Shown piece after piece: positions 54,185 to 63,526 of a stretch of 64,000 nucleotides of DNA (positions within the stretch are counted from its first letter, which is position 1; each line of letters opens with the position of its first letter). The translations under genes were made by a program, and so were the position numbers. The notes under the pieces were generated by a model. That model was not told the DNA's origin and searched no databases. It worked only from the letters and a program-made list of their open reading frames with translations. The DNA comes from Ilyonectria destructans (lineage: Eukaryota > Ascomycota > Sordariomycetes > Hypocreales > Nectriaceae): contig JAHEWK010000006.1 of NCBI GenBank assembly GCA_020740775.1, forward strand, positions 682,001 to 746,000. Reading direction: 5' to 3'.

Positions 54185-55216
54185 TCAAGCGTCGGCATCA
54201 TTGACGCAGTCAAAACCCCCACTCCCTTCATACGCCATGAAACCGGTTCCTTCAACACATCCCACATACTCTGCTTCCATCTCGTTTCCCTTCAGGACGC
54301 TTGTCTCTACCCATAGAGTTAACAACCCTTCGCTGCCCATCGGCCCAGCTGGACAATATGACTGCATGAAGCTCTCGCGTAGCTTGACATGGCCCTTGTT
54401 CATCCGTCCAATCTTTTCCATATGCCCAAGATCCAGGAAATAGAATAATTGGATCTTTCTGTTGAAGTTGAGTGCAGCAGGTTCGGCCGAGCGATATACC
54501 CCAGATGACTTCGAATAGCATAGCTTTGTATCTAGGATTCCAGTAGACAGTCCAGTCTTTGTCAAGTCGCCTATCCAATTCGTTACCAGGCCGTCAAAAT
54601 TCTCAAACCAATGAGCCTTCTCGTTATCTGTGATACGCGAGTGATCTTGGCCCTCTACAACAAAGCAGAGGTTGTCTGGGAACCCAGTTATTTTCGTCCT
54701 CCCGAGGCGAATACTATCTCCAAGGGGATTCTGGACTGGAAATGTTTCAAGGGGAGTTTTCAACTTTTCTTGGGGAGTTGCCTCTTTGAGACGGTCTCGA
54801 TAGCAGCCCCAGTACCCGGTCTTGTCGGAATAGGGGACCAATTTGGCCACAGAGGACATGCCGTTGATCGCTGTGTCATTGGTGCCAAACTGGGTTCGTC
54901 GTCCTGGCACATCCATCACCTCGCGCCACATCCCCGCGTTTACTGCCAGGGAGCCCCAGAATTCGGTGATCGGGGGACTCGTCCACCAGCTGTTATAGGC
55001 ATCTGCAGATGGCCAGTACGCTAGCCAGATCATGGTTGAATGACCTTTTGGGCCATCTTGGGTGAGTCGATCGATGTAGGGTGCATGGTTGTCGATGAGC
55101 TTGTCGAAGGTCTCGGTTAGGGATAATTGAGGCTCAACAAGCTCAACTCCAGGGTATTGGATGCCAAAGACCGTATAGACAATGGAAGTATCATCTTCGA
55201 TCTGGACGCCCCACAT
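54185..55216 (-). CDS. aldoxime dehydratase (haem-containing dehydratase)
   Basis: A single exon of 343 residues. The start MWGVQIEDDTS lines up with the start of fungal aldoxime dehydratases as I remember them, so no extra N-terminal exon is needed. Marks of the haem-dehydratase family: SVAKLVPYSDKTGYWGCYRDR, ITGFPDNLCFVVEGQDH, LGHMEKIGRMNKGHVKLRESF with conserved His near the haem, and AEYVGCVEGTGFM at the end. The enzyme removes water from an aldoxime to make a nitrile using ferrous haem b, in the cytosol. In bacteria it is usually linked to nitrile hydratase or nitrilase genes; none is seen in this window. Plant-derived aldoximes are possible substrates. Confidence 0.9.
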   Translation of the reverse strand: MWGVQIEDDTSIVYTVFGIQYPGVELVEPQLSLTETFDKLIDNHAPYIDRLTQDGPKGHSTMIWLAYWPSADAYNSWWTSPPITEFWGSLAVNAGMWREVMDVPGRRTQFGTNDTAINGMSSVAKLVPYSDKTGYWGCYRDRLKEATPQEKLKTPLETFPVQNPLGDSIRLGRTKITGFPDNLCFVVEGQDHSRITDNEKAHWFENFDGLVTNWIGDLTKTGLSTGILDTKLCYSKSSGVYRSAEPAALNFNRKIQLFYFLDLGHMEKIGRMNKGHVKLRESFMQSYCPAGPMGSEGLLTLWVETSVLKGNEMEAEYVGCVEGTGFMAYEGSGGFDCVNDADA

Positions 55217-56639
55217 GCTGAGATACTGTATGTAATGGAGGAGGATAATGTGGATAAAAGATGTAGAGGAAGAATAATCGTATTTGCCTACTCTCTCATC
55301 GGGGTATCATGGCGCCTTTTTATTGATAGATTCTTTCAGTCACAGCGCCACACAAGAATCTATAATGCGGAGAGCAACGCTCCGCCATGATACCGTTGAT
55401 ACGATGCGAGAAGGCATCGGAATCAACGGAATACGGAACTTGGCGTGTAACTTCAGACTAGGGATAATTCGACCAAACAGAGTGGTAAATCATCCCGCAC
55501 TACGCTAAGGGGTTTTCAACTCCCGGATAAGCGACTTAAATTTGCGGGATGCTCAGCTCCGCAAAGATATGAAGCCACAACAATGAGGGGGTGGATTTCT
55601 CTCGACAATATGACTTGCGAGGTCATCTAACGGGTAAATCTGTACCTCCACGCAATATTTTGAACCAGCCTAGCGCCAAGTAAGCCTAATTCAAGGGGAT
55701 CTAGGCCATGGTTGATGGCCTACGTGTCGCATTTAGTGGGTGAAAATGGTCATGTGTGAGGAAGCCTCGCGGGGTTTGAGTTTGGCTAGCTACGGAGCTG
55801 AATGAAGAAAAGGCTAATCCTGGGTCTGGGCCTTTGGCGATAGACGCCTCTGACGTAACAGCAAGCCAGGGTGATACTGACATGCGACACTACGTTCAGA
55901 ACTATTGGGACTTTTACACTCAACAATAAATAATCATACCGTCGACCTTGATGTAAATACTGTGATCTTCTAAGTAACAGAAGGTGCAACAAAGCCGACA
56001 ATCAAATCTTGCAAAGATAACCAGTGACTGGGAAGGACTGCTATTAAAACAGGGAAATATATCTTTTAGCTCAAAATAGAATACATATCCTCAGTACATA
56101 CGGGTCCTCAATCGATGCTCGGTGCTTTGAATCGGAACTTGGACTGTGGTAAACCTCAAAACAGACTTCGGGCATGTCTGGTAATGAGGCCTTAGGCCGG
56201 GAACACAATAACTGTAGCGATACGTCGTTTTGTAAAACTAGTTCAAAAATTCGCCATTGGCTTGCTTCCGCATATTGGTATAGCAAGGCCGAAAGTTTAG
56301 CCAGCCACGGTGCCTCGTTTCAACCATTTGCCCAATGAAGAAGGCTGAAAGTTTAGTCAGCCACGGTGCCTCGTTTCAACCATTTGCCCAATGAAGAAGG
56401 CCGTCTCATGATCCATCACTTCTGGCCGGTATCTGTCACGGCAGGAAGTGCAGGGATGTGAGATGCATCCATGAGAGTGAATTGTCTGTCTGGGCTATCT
56501 AAGACCCCGGACCTAGGGGCCTTTATGTACTTCTATGTACTTTAATGACTAGGGCAGAATAGGTGTAGGAAGCAGAGCCCTTAGGAATGCGTACTGGAAT
56601 GTGTCCGGGACGACCGGGGGCCTCGACCTCCGAGGCCCG
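55217..56639. other. intergenic with a tandem duplication
   Basis: About 1.4 kb between the aldoxime dehydratase start and the aldolase relic. Apart from the 56-bp tandem duplication at 56285-56396, I see nothing. Confidence 0.6.
56285..56396. repeat. 56-bp tandem duplication
   Basis: Two head-to-tail 56-bp units (56285-56340 and 56341-56396) differ at only two places, both C in the first unit and T in the second. The next bases (AAGGCCG) repeat the unit start. The duplication looks recent. Confidence 0.9.
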
Positions 56640-57130
56640 TACCCACATTCCTGTGACAGTATCCCTCGCTCTCGGCACTCATTACGGCGTCAATCATCAT
56701 CTGGCTTTGACAACACTTGTCGAAGCATATGAACAAACCGGCCGCTTCATCAATCGTCTCACCTACCGAGCGAAGTCCATGATTCTGAATAATGTCTTGA
56801 GGGCGCAATGATTCGGCAATGTTCTTGCCCTCTTCCGATGAAAGCACAACACCGCCATACTCAAGATTGACGCTGTGAGTTGTCAAATCGTACAGAGTCC
56901 TGCATAATAGCTGGCAGCTTCTTGCAGAAGACCGAGTACGCCTTGCGGTAGATGGTGTGGCCATGGCAGACATCGTTGACCTAAGGGTGAGACTTGTGAA
57001 TCTCGGAGTGAATGAAGAAGCATGTAGCATTTACCGCACGGTTTCCAGAAATGATCTCAATTTCTTCGTTGATGCAGACAAGATCCGAGACGTGAATGTT
57101 AGTAAAATCCATTGCACAACGAGGTGCAAA
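56640..57130 (-). pseudogene. class II aldolase/adducin-like pseudogene
   Basis: On the minus strand the conserved pieces appear in order: DFTNIHVSDLVCINEEIEII, FFIHSEIHKSHP, VNDVCHGHTIYRKAYSVF, then NHGLRSVGETIDEAAGLFI and the helix after it. The HGH of the second piece matches the zinc-binding motif of the family. A UAG interrupts the frame right after HP, and a frameshift lies between the second and third parts. The N-terminal portion (the usual first 60-80 residues) is missing. This is a decayed class II aldolase; the original substrate is unknown. Confidence 0.75.
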
Positions 57131-57493
57131 TTAGTACGGCGTAGCAGACTGATGTCATCTAGATAAAGGAGAGAGAGCGCGTTATAACCGTCGTATCTCT
57201 ACCTTCTCGTTCCTTTCCACACCACGCTTTCATCGGCACAAGCGTCAACCCTTAAGATCCCTTCCGGCCTCCTCCGCACTCTCCTTGCCGCCGCGGAAAT
57301 CATTTTCTATGCAAACGCGTAAGGAATCGCAAGGTGCTGCAAGTAGTTGTTTGTATGCTTCCTAACATAAAGTTGGGGAGCGCGGGATGACAATATTTCA
57401 GGCCTGTATGTAGTGAATTATGTCTATTCAATTCTATAACATCTCCATGCTGGGCTTTTCCCGGCTCTAACTACTCGATTACCTTCAAGGCAA
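57131..57493. other. intergenic
   Basis: 363 bp between the aldolase relic and the SDR gene; nothing recognised. Confidence 0.55.
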
Positions 57494-58258
57494 CTACCAC
57501 GGAAGCGGGGTGCCGTCATAGTTCTTGAACTGTCCGCCAAACTCGGCCCGGGTAGCAGTGTCAGCCAGCTTTAGGAGACCACTAACACTAGTCTCGACGT
57601 CGATGGCGCCAACTGTAGCTGGGTCAACGCCGGCAGGGATGACTGAGGCGGCCATATCTGTCAAGACCAGCCCGGGGTGTACCGCGAAGGTAGTGAGCCA
57701 GGGCTCCTCAAAGTGAAGACGGGAGACAATCCAGTTGATGGCCGTCTTGCTGGCACCGTAAGGGCTGAAGACTTGGGGGAAGGCGGCGAGGGCCTCCTGG
57801 CTTCCGATGCTGCCGATCAAGGTCGAGATGGGGAAGAAGATGGGGTTGCCGGTCGAGCTGGCCTGGAGCAGGGGGGAGACGGCCTGGAAAAGCGTCACGG
57901 GGCCAATGGAGTTGGTGTTGAAGTGGTCTCGGAGAGACTCGGGAGTGGTCTTGGAGACGGTGGTGCCCGAGTGGGCGATGCCGGCGTTGGCGATGACGAC
58001 GTCAAGGGACTTGATGCCGTGATCCTTCTGCAGCTGCGCGACTGCCGCGGCGGGATCAGCGTCGACTTGGGAATCAAGCTTGAGGATGATCAGCTTGCTC
58101 CCTTCGCCCTTTGGCAGCGAGTTGAGGGCGGCCGCCTTTGCAGGGTCTCTGGCCGTGGCTACGACGGTGACTCCAGGCCGCAAGAGGAGCTTCTCGGTGA
58201 AGCCCTTGCCGATGCCGCGGTTGGCACCTGTGATGAAAAAGGTCTTGGGCGCAGACAT
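57494..58258 (-). CDS. short-chain dehydrogenase/reductase (ketoreductase type)
   Basis: A single exon; ATG 58258 (MSAPKTFFITGANRGIGKGF) is preferred to the one 15 bases upstream. 254 residues, typical for classical SDR. NAD(P)-binding TGANRGIG, NAG in VVIANAGIAHSG, catalytic Ser in FPISTLIGS, Tyr and Lys in YGASKTAINW, then the HPGLVLTDM loop. It resembles the norsolorinic-acid ketoreductase group, which acts on carbonyls of polyketides and other aromatic compounds. It is more GC-rich than the neighbouring DNA. Cytosolic; substrate unknown. Confidence 0.9.
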   Translation of the reverse strand: MSAPKTFFITGANRGIGKGFTEKLLLRPGVTVVATARDPAKAAALNSLPKGEGSKLIILKLDSQVDADPAAAVAQLQKDHGIKSLDVVIANAGIAHSGTTVSKTTPESLRDHFNTNSIGPVTLFQAVSPLLQASSTGNPIFFPISTLIGSIGSQEALAAFPQVFSPYGASKTAINWIVSRLHFEEPWLTTFAVHPGLVLTDMAASVIPAGVDPATVGAIDVETSVSGLLKLADTATRAEFGGQFKNYDGTPLPW

Positions 58259-58775
58259 TTTGTATTGGATCAAATGAAGAGTAGTGTAAGTTGTTTTAGG
58301 TGTTTATGAGAGTGTCGAGGCAAGAAAAGACTACCATCGTCAAGTCATCTCGTTCTTATCTTATACCAAGGGCTGACAGAGCATTACTCGTGATGGCTAC
58401 GGTATGATGTGAACAACGTTCATGATTCCACCATGTGCTTAGCAATCCTCACATCGCACTTGCAGTGCAACTACTCCCTCTCACAGGTTTAACTTGCCTT
58501 TGCGGGCCCCATTGCGCAGGCTTAGCTGTTACGCTTCGATGACAAATTTATTAATTTTTACATAATGCACTAATCGTAATTAATATGGTCGGCTGCCTTT
58601 AACATATCATCCACACGGAAAAGGAGCCCCATTTGCAAAGAGGCCCGAGTGCGTGGAGTATCTTATCAAGGTTGAGGGGCCGCTTGTCTAAACTGACTCG
58701 CTAATTTATGTGATGGAGCCGCCGGTGTTTTATTAGCCCGAAGGTCGAACAACTAGCCGCCGGAAGTATTTATAA

Positions 58776-59186
58776 TTGACTGTCAACTCTGCTACCGGTT
58801 CAATTAATAACCCGCCAGTTCTCCACCAGCGACGAAAAGCCACAGAAACCATGCTCATCCATCCAGCCCAATGCCTTACAAGGCTTGAACCGACCTTCTA
58901 CCCTCCAGAGCCATCCCCTGCTCCAGGGTGCAAGCCATCGATTCTGCCATGGCCATATCATTTGAGAACCGGACTACGCGTCAACTGCACTTTTCCAGAT
59001 AACAACGAATGTGATTGCCACCGGTTCAGCCCCAGCGGCATGTCAACAGACTGCCGCTACAGAGTTTTAGCCCCTGAGACAAAGGGGCATGAGCTGGAGG
59101 ACGCCGACTGCCTTTTGGTGGCAAGGGTTATGTGTAAACAGGATTTGTCACTCACCATAACTACAGGCTATCCTGGAAGAGGTTGA
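58776..59186 (+). other. orphan open frame, 136 codons
   Basis: An open frame encoding a Pro- and Cys-containing peptide with no recognised domain, signal peptide or splice continuation. A second ATG at 58851 (MLIHPAQC) is an alternative start. It may be chance; I do not claim it is a gene. Confidence 0.2.
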
Positions 59187-59599
59187 TTTGTTTACCTACA
59201 GTCGCCATCCTCCTGCTAGACTCACCGTTGTCATTGAGGGCTATGTGTAAGGGTAAACGGGTAAGGTGATTTTTTTTGAACAGTTATAGGGTAGAATAAC
59301 TAGATGGCGTCATGAAATGACGTCTTTCTGAGGGGCTGACCTTTTATCTGCAGTGTCCCAGGCGAACACCGAACAGCACTCACACCCACTGGTTTGCTTA
59401 GACATCAGCTTGTTAAATCAATTTTATAATTGAATACACCACCGGAAGGATGTGAAATTTTGTGTTGATGAGTGAAACTCCGGATGGAAAATGCCATTAG
59501 ATGGCGAGTGCAACTCGGTCCTAAGTTTCTTCGATATTGATGCCAGTTGAGGTATGGCGTTCATGTTTCATAAACAGCGAGGATCAACTTGACCTTGTG

Positions 59600-59795
59600 A
59601 TGGATCCGTTACGGTCAATTTGATCAATGCAATAGTGTCTTAATTGATGATGATGATCCCGATGACCCCCCGGTCATCCGGACCGGCCGGAAGAGGGGTT
59701 ATCTGACCCCCCCTTCATGACTAAGGTCCTGATATCAATCTATTGAAGGTTTCCTAGTAAAGGGTCTCTCTCTCTCTCTCTCTCCAACACCTTGT
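59600..59795 (-). repeat. dispersed repeat remnant, copy B
   Basis: Matches about 570-770 in inverted orientation. The shared core is TTGATATCAGGACC/TAGATTGATATCATGACC with the adjacent C/G run and the TGATCAAATT segment. It may be a transposon relic. Confidence 0.55.
59765..59784. repeat. (CT)n microsatellite
   Basis: An uninterrupted run of about ten CT dinucleotides. It lies inside the repeat copy B region. Confidence 0.85.
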
Positions 59796-59875
59796 ACACT
59801 CAGACTTACTATTTAGACATGTTGACAGGAAATGTATCATGGGTAGAAATCTAGCTATATCTTAATATATCATGA

Positions 59876-60050
59876 GGTTAGGGGGCCCTAGTACACACAT
59901 ACCCAGAGGGGGAACTAGAAGTTCAACAGTATAAAAAAAACACCAACAATAGGATGAACAATGCAGACTATATACCCAGTCCACTGAAAAGTCAACAGTT
60001 TACTCAGACAGACTAAGGTTTCTAGCCTAACTGGTTGCCTTTCGCAATAC
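59876..60050 (+). repeat. 175-bp dispersed repeat, first copy
   Basis: From GGTTAGGGGGCCC to TTTCGCAATAC. It matches 63693-63868 in the same orientation at about 90% identity by eye, with one or two small gaps. The sequences outside the unit do not match. Probably a short non-autonomous element or a fragment of a longer one. Confidence 0.85.
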
Positions 60051-60385
60051 CTTAATGAGCTGCAGTAACAGCTGTATCTAGGGATGTTGCGGAGGAGGTT
60101 ATGTGGTTGGTGGTCTTTCTCGAAGTCAGCGGACTGACATAGAAGAGGCAAAAGACTGTAATTAGGTTCACGATCAATAGACCAAGTCCCTCATCACACT
60201 CGTGCAAGCACGTGATACAGAATTTGAAACAGTAGTCAGAACAGTGATTTCAACAATGAGATATCTTAATATATACTTCAAATAATATAGAATAATAAGA
60301 GACATGATTTCTAGAACTCTTTTAATTAGATAGATATCTCTATCGACTAGCTAGATTTACAGTAAGTGATAAGGACACTGATGTC

Positions 60386-60440
60386 ACTCCGCTTGCAGAC
60401 TGCGGAGTAGCGGAAAGCTAATTGTCGGAAAGCGGATCAG
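60386..60440. repeat. GCGGA-rich hairpin and short repeats
   Basis: ACTCCGC (60386-60392) and GCGGAGT (60402-60408) form a perfect 7-bp stem. GCGGA words recur through 60440. This resembles subterminal repeats of DNA transposons but no ends are visible. Confidence 0.35.
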
Positions 60441-60729
60441 CGGAGTACTCAGTCTTGATTTATCAGCATAGATCGAATGTTCTACAGTCATTCTCAACCT
60501 ACTTAAAGCTTCGTATTAGCCATTGAGGAATTATATTCTAACAATCCATTCCCAAGACTCTCCCCAAATTAGGTACCTTATCCAGCTTCGACTTGAGCAA
60601 CTTCCCACTCCCAGTAAGTTTGCCCAACGCTACCACCTATTATTTCCAAGCGGGCAAGACAACCCGTCGCTAACTAAGTCAACTGAAGTATACCGCAATT
60701 AAAGCCTCAAGATTTCACCTCTCGGAACC

Positions 60730-61074
60730 ATGGCATCCCCTTCGAACGTCACTGTGCTTTACCCAACCCCTGCAGAAGGCGAAAAGTTCGACCTGGACTA
60801 CTACGTATCCTCCCACTTGAAAATAGCTACGGAGGCATGGAAGGATATCGGCATTGCGGGAATGCAGGTCATCAATTTCACGGACTCCTTGGGCGGAAGC
60901 GCCTTGCCGTTTTCTGTTGCCGCCATCGTAACTTTCGACAGCCCGGACGGTGCACGCAAAGCCTTGGTAGCCCCTGAGTCGAAGGCAGTGTTCGAAGACG
61001 TGCCCAACTATACCAACATGACGGCGGTGATGTTGTTGGGCGATGTGAAGGCAAGCTGGGCTCGAAGCGCGTAA
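60730..61074 (+). CDS. EthD-domain protein
   Basis: A single exon of 114 residues, the usual family length; the start is ATG 60730 after CGGAACC. EthD family marks: VTVLYPTPAEGEKFDLDYYVSSH at the N-terminus (with His in SSHL), and VAAIVTFDSPDGARKAL with PNYTNM at the end. The family forms dimeric ferredoxin-like barrels. Bacterial EthD supports ether-degrading P450s; fungal members occur in polyketide and aromatic pathways. The role is not fixed. It lies in the same direction as the alcohol dehydrogenase gene. Confidence 0.87.
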   Translation: MASPSNVTVLYPTPAEGEKFDLDYYVSSHLKIATEAWKDIGIAGMQVINFTDSLGGSALPFSVAAIVTFDSPDGARKALVAPESKAVFEDVPNYTNMTAVMLLGDVKASWARSA

Positions 61075-62262
61075 TGGCTCGTACGCGAGCCATGACTTGG
61101 GCTTTCGGGCGTTATGGGAGCCAGGCTATCATCATTAAGCTACAAGGACGTCTCTACGGCCACCAAGTCCTGGTTCCCTTGACACGGATTTAAGGACAGC
61201 GCCTAACAGTTGGACCAAGGCAAGAATAGAAGCTTCGTGTCTGAGAACCTATGCATTCTGGCTCAATGGTGTGGATGCGTGCAGTGTCGCCTCGCTAAAT
61301 GATGTCATCCTTTTTAGCTGTTGAACACCCACGGGGATACCAAAAGGGAAGTGGGAAAAGCACCACCCTCAGAAGTGATGAATATTGAAAGTAGCAACAT
61401 AGCGAAAACAAGCCTTAGTGAGAAATTTAGAACAGAAGTGAATGGAATTGAATGCTTATACTTGATGAGGCAGTAGTCCGTTAGATTATTTATTGTGTTT
61501 TACGACAGTAACTAAAGGATGCGCAATACAGTGTTTTTGGGAAGGCTGCTACATATGCTATTCTAATTATACTAATACTCAGCGACGAATCTAGACTGTC
61601 CTGGTTTCTATTTTCACCTACAATCCTGAGCTGCCGCCGCTTTATTCTGAGCTTGAGTGATTTTCTTATGGTGCAACTAGGTGTCTAATTTCGACTACTG
61701 TGTCAGGGATTTAAGGTCTTTGAGGGAAAACAGGCCTCTTGGCAAGGCCCGATGAGTCAGTCTTGTGGTCTTCTAGGGATGATTTTGGGTCATCAGATTA
61801 ATCTGTCCGCAATCATCATTAGCTACTATCTACAGATTGTTGAATTGATAGTATTTTTAGCCCATTGATACGGCATTCCTTTATGGACCATTTGATTAAA
61901 TGATGCCCGTTGCCGTATCCCTATTATCTTGTTTCTTTTATTCATTTCCATCATCTTCAACCTCAGCTTTTGGGGCTATTGAAGACACACTGCCGCCACA
62001 GCTTTCACTTGCCTTTTGGGTGGGTTGGGTCTTTTAGCCTCTCCCCCCACACTATACATCCCCTAACTGTATAGCCGCAAGCGTCACCCACATGGCGCTC
62101 CGACCGGGACTTAGACTCGGCAAATCACCATTATGAGTAGTAAACGGCTGCGTTAGCGAGAGATCTTATACCACAGGACTGCCGTCTGCTGAAGGGGATT
62201 GTTCTGGATGTGCCAATTACGCAGACAATTCAATCACATATTCACCCCGTCAGCCATCCGCT
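61075..62262. other. intergenic
   Basis: About 1.2 kb between two plus-strand genes; no coding signal or recognised repeat. Confidence 0.6.
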
Positions 62263-63526
62263 ATGTCACGAACCACTACCGCCCTTGTCGTGCCGGAACT
62301 CAACGGCCACTTCGAACTCCAGGAGATATCACTCGATGAGCTTCAGTCCGATGAAGCTCTCGTCGAAGTCCATGCGTTTGGCGTGTGTCACACTGACGTC
62401 TCGTGTGCCAACGGCAAGCTACCATGCGGCCCGAACGCTGTGCTTGGCCACGAAGGTAGGCAAAGACCTCATCCACAACATGGTCCACAACGCAAGCGTA
62501 TTAACAACTTCTCTCTGGGAATAGGTGCTGGTGTAGTTCTTGATGTTGGCTCCTCTGTCACGTCGGTCGTGAAAGGAGACAAGGTGCTGATGTCCTTTTC
62601 CCACTGCGAGTCCTGTCCATGGTGTGTATCAGGCCAGCCGGCATACTGTCGTAACTTCAACAACCGAAACTTTGGTGGCAAGCGTCCTGACGGGTCATCG
62701 GCAATGTTTTCAACCGCAGCAGGTCAGAAGCAGCCCCTATTCAGCTCCTTTTTCGGGCAGAGCTCGTTTGCCAGGCACACGGTGGCACACCAGTCTACCC
62801 TAGTCAGGGTTGCGCCCGAGACTCCCTTGGATCTTTTTGCTCCATTGGGCTGCGGCATTCAGACGGGCGTTGGTGCAGTCCTGAACACTCTTCGCGTCAA
62901 GCCTGGCAGCTCGGTAGCCGTTTTTGGCGTGGGCGCTGTTGGCATGGCGGCAGTAATGGCAGCCAAGTTATGCGAGGCCAAGACCATAATCGCCATTGAT
63001 CTGCAACCTGGGCGGCTAGAGCTCGCCACGCAGCTCGGCGCCACTCACGGTCTTCTTGGCTCAGACCAGCGTATCGTCGAGTTGATTCAAGAAATCTGCC
63101 CTCCAGTTGGCGTCGACTATGCCGTTGACTGTACCGGCGTCCCGGCCGTCGTTGAGAAGATGGTGGCGGCCCTGGGAACGAAAGGGAGGGCGGCGACTGT
63201 CGGTGCGCCAGGCGGCAACTCTCACGCCAAGATAGACATTATGAGCCACCTGACTTATGGTAAAGAATACGTGGGCTGTTCTGAGGGTGATAGCAATCCA
63301 TCCAAGGTAAGTTTAAACGTGGTGTTAAAACCCCTGTCCTCATCTGTGCAATGATGGTGGTCTAACGGATAGGATACAGTTCATCCCTTACCTGATCGAT
63401 TTGCACTCTAAGGGGCTCTTGCCTCTTGAAAGGCTGATCACCTATTACAGCATCCAAGATTATGAGAAAGCCATTGCCGATGTAGTTGGTGGACTGGCCA
63501 TCAAGGCAGTGATTAGGTGGACTTGA
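62263..63526 (+). CDS. zinc-dependent alcohol dehydrogenase (class III/aryl-alcohol type)
   Basis: Exons 62263-62455, 62525-63306 and 63380-63526 give 373 residues, the normal length. Catalytic zinc ligands: Cys in FGVCHTD, His-Glu in LGHEGAG, and a later Cys in LGCGIQTG. The structural zinc lobe is CESCPWCVSGQPAYC. The Rossmann fold has VFGVGAVGMAA, with Asp in IAIDLQPGRL favouring NAD over NADP. It oxidises primary, probably aromatic, alcohols to aldehydes in the cytosol. The last exon acceptor at the AG before TTCATCCC gives the family-typical SKFIPYLI. The gene lies between the two copies of the 175-bp repeat. Confidence 0.92.

Larger units (their letters stand above)
58259..60729. other. 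repeat-rich AT-rich intergenic region
   Basis: About 2.5 kb between the SDR and the EthD-like gene. It contains an orphan frame at 58776-59186 without family features, repeat copy B (about 59600-59795), a (CT)n microsatellite, the first copy of a 175-bp direct repeat and a GCGGA-rich hairpin. No gene is supported. Confidence 0.6.

Noticed and set aside
57677..58309. 210-codon plus-strand frame opposite the SDR gene
   Set aside because: It is the antisense shadow of a GC-rich coding region; the minus strand carries all SDR motifs.
63350..63380. Text resembling the start of a tRNA-Glu (TGGTCTAACGGATAGGAT)
   Set aside because: It lies in the last intron of the alcohol dehydrogenase gene and is not followed by the anticodon and T arms or a matching acceptor stem.
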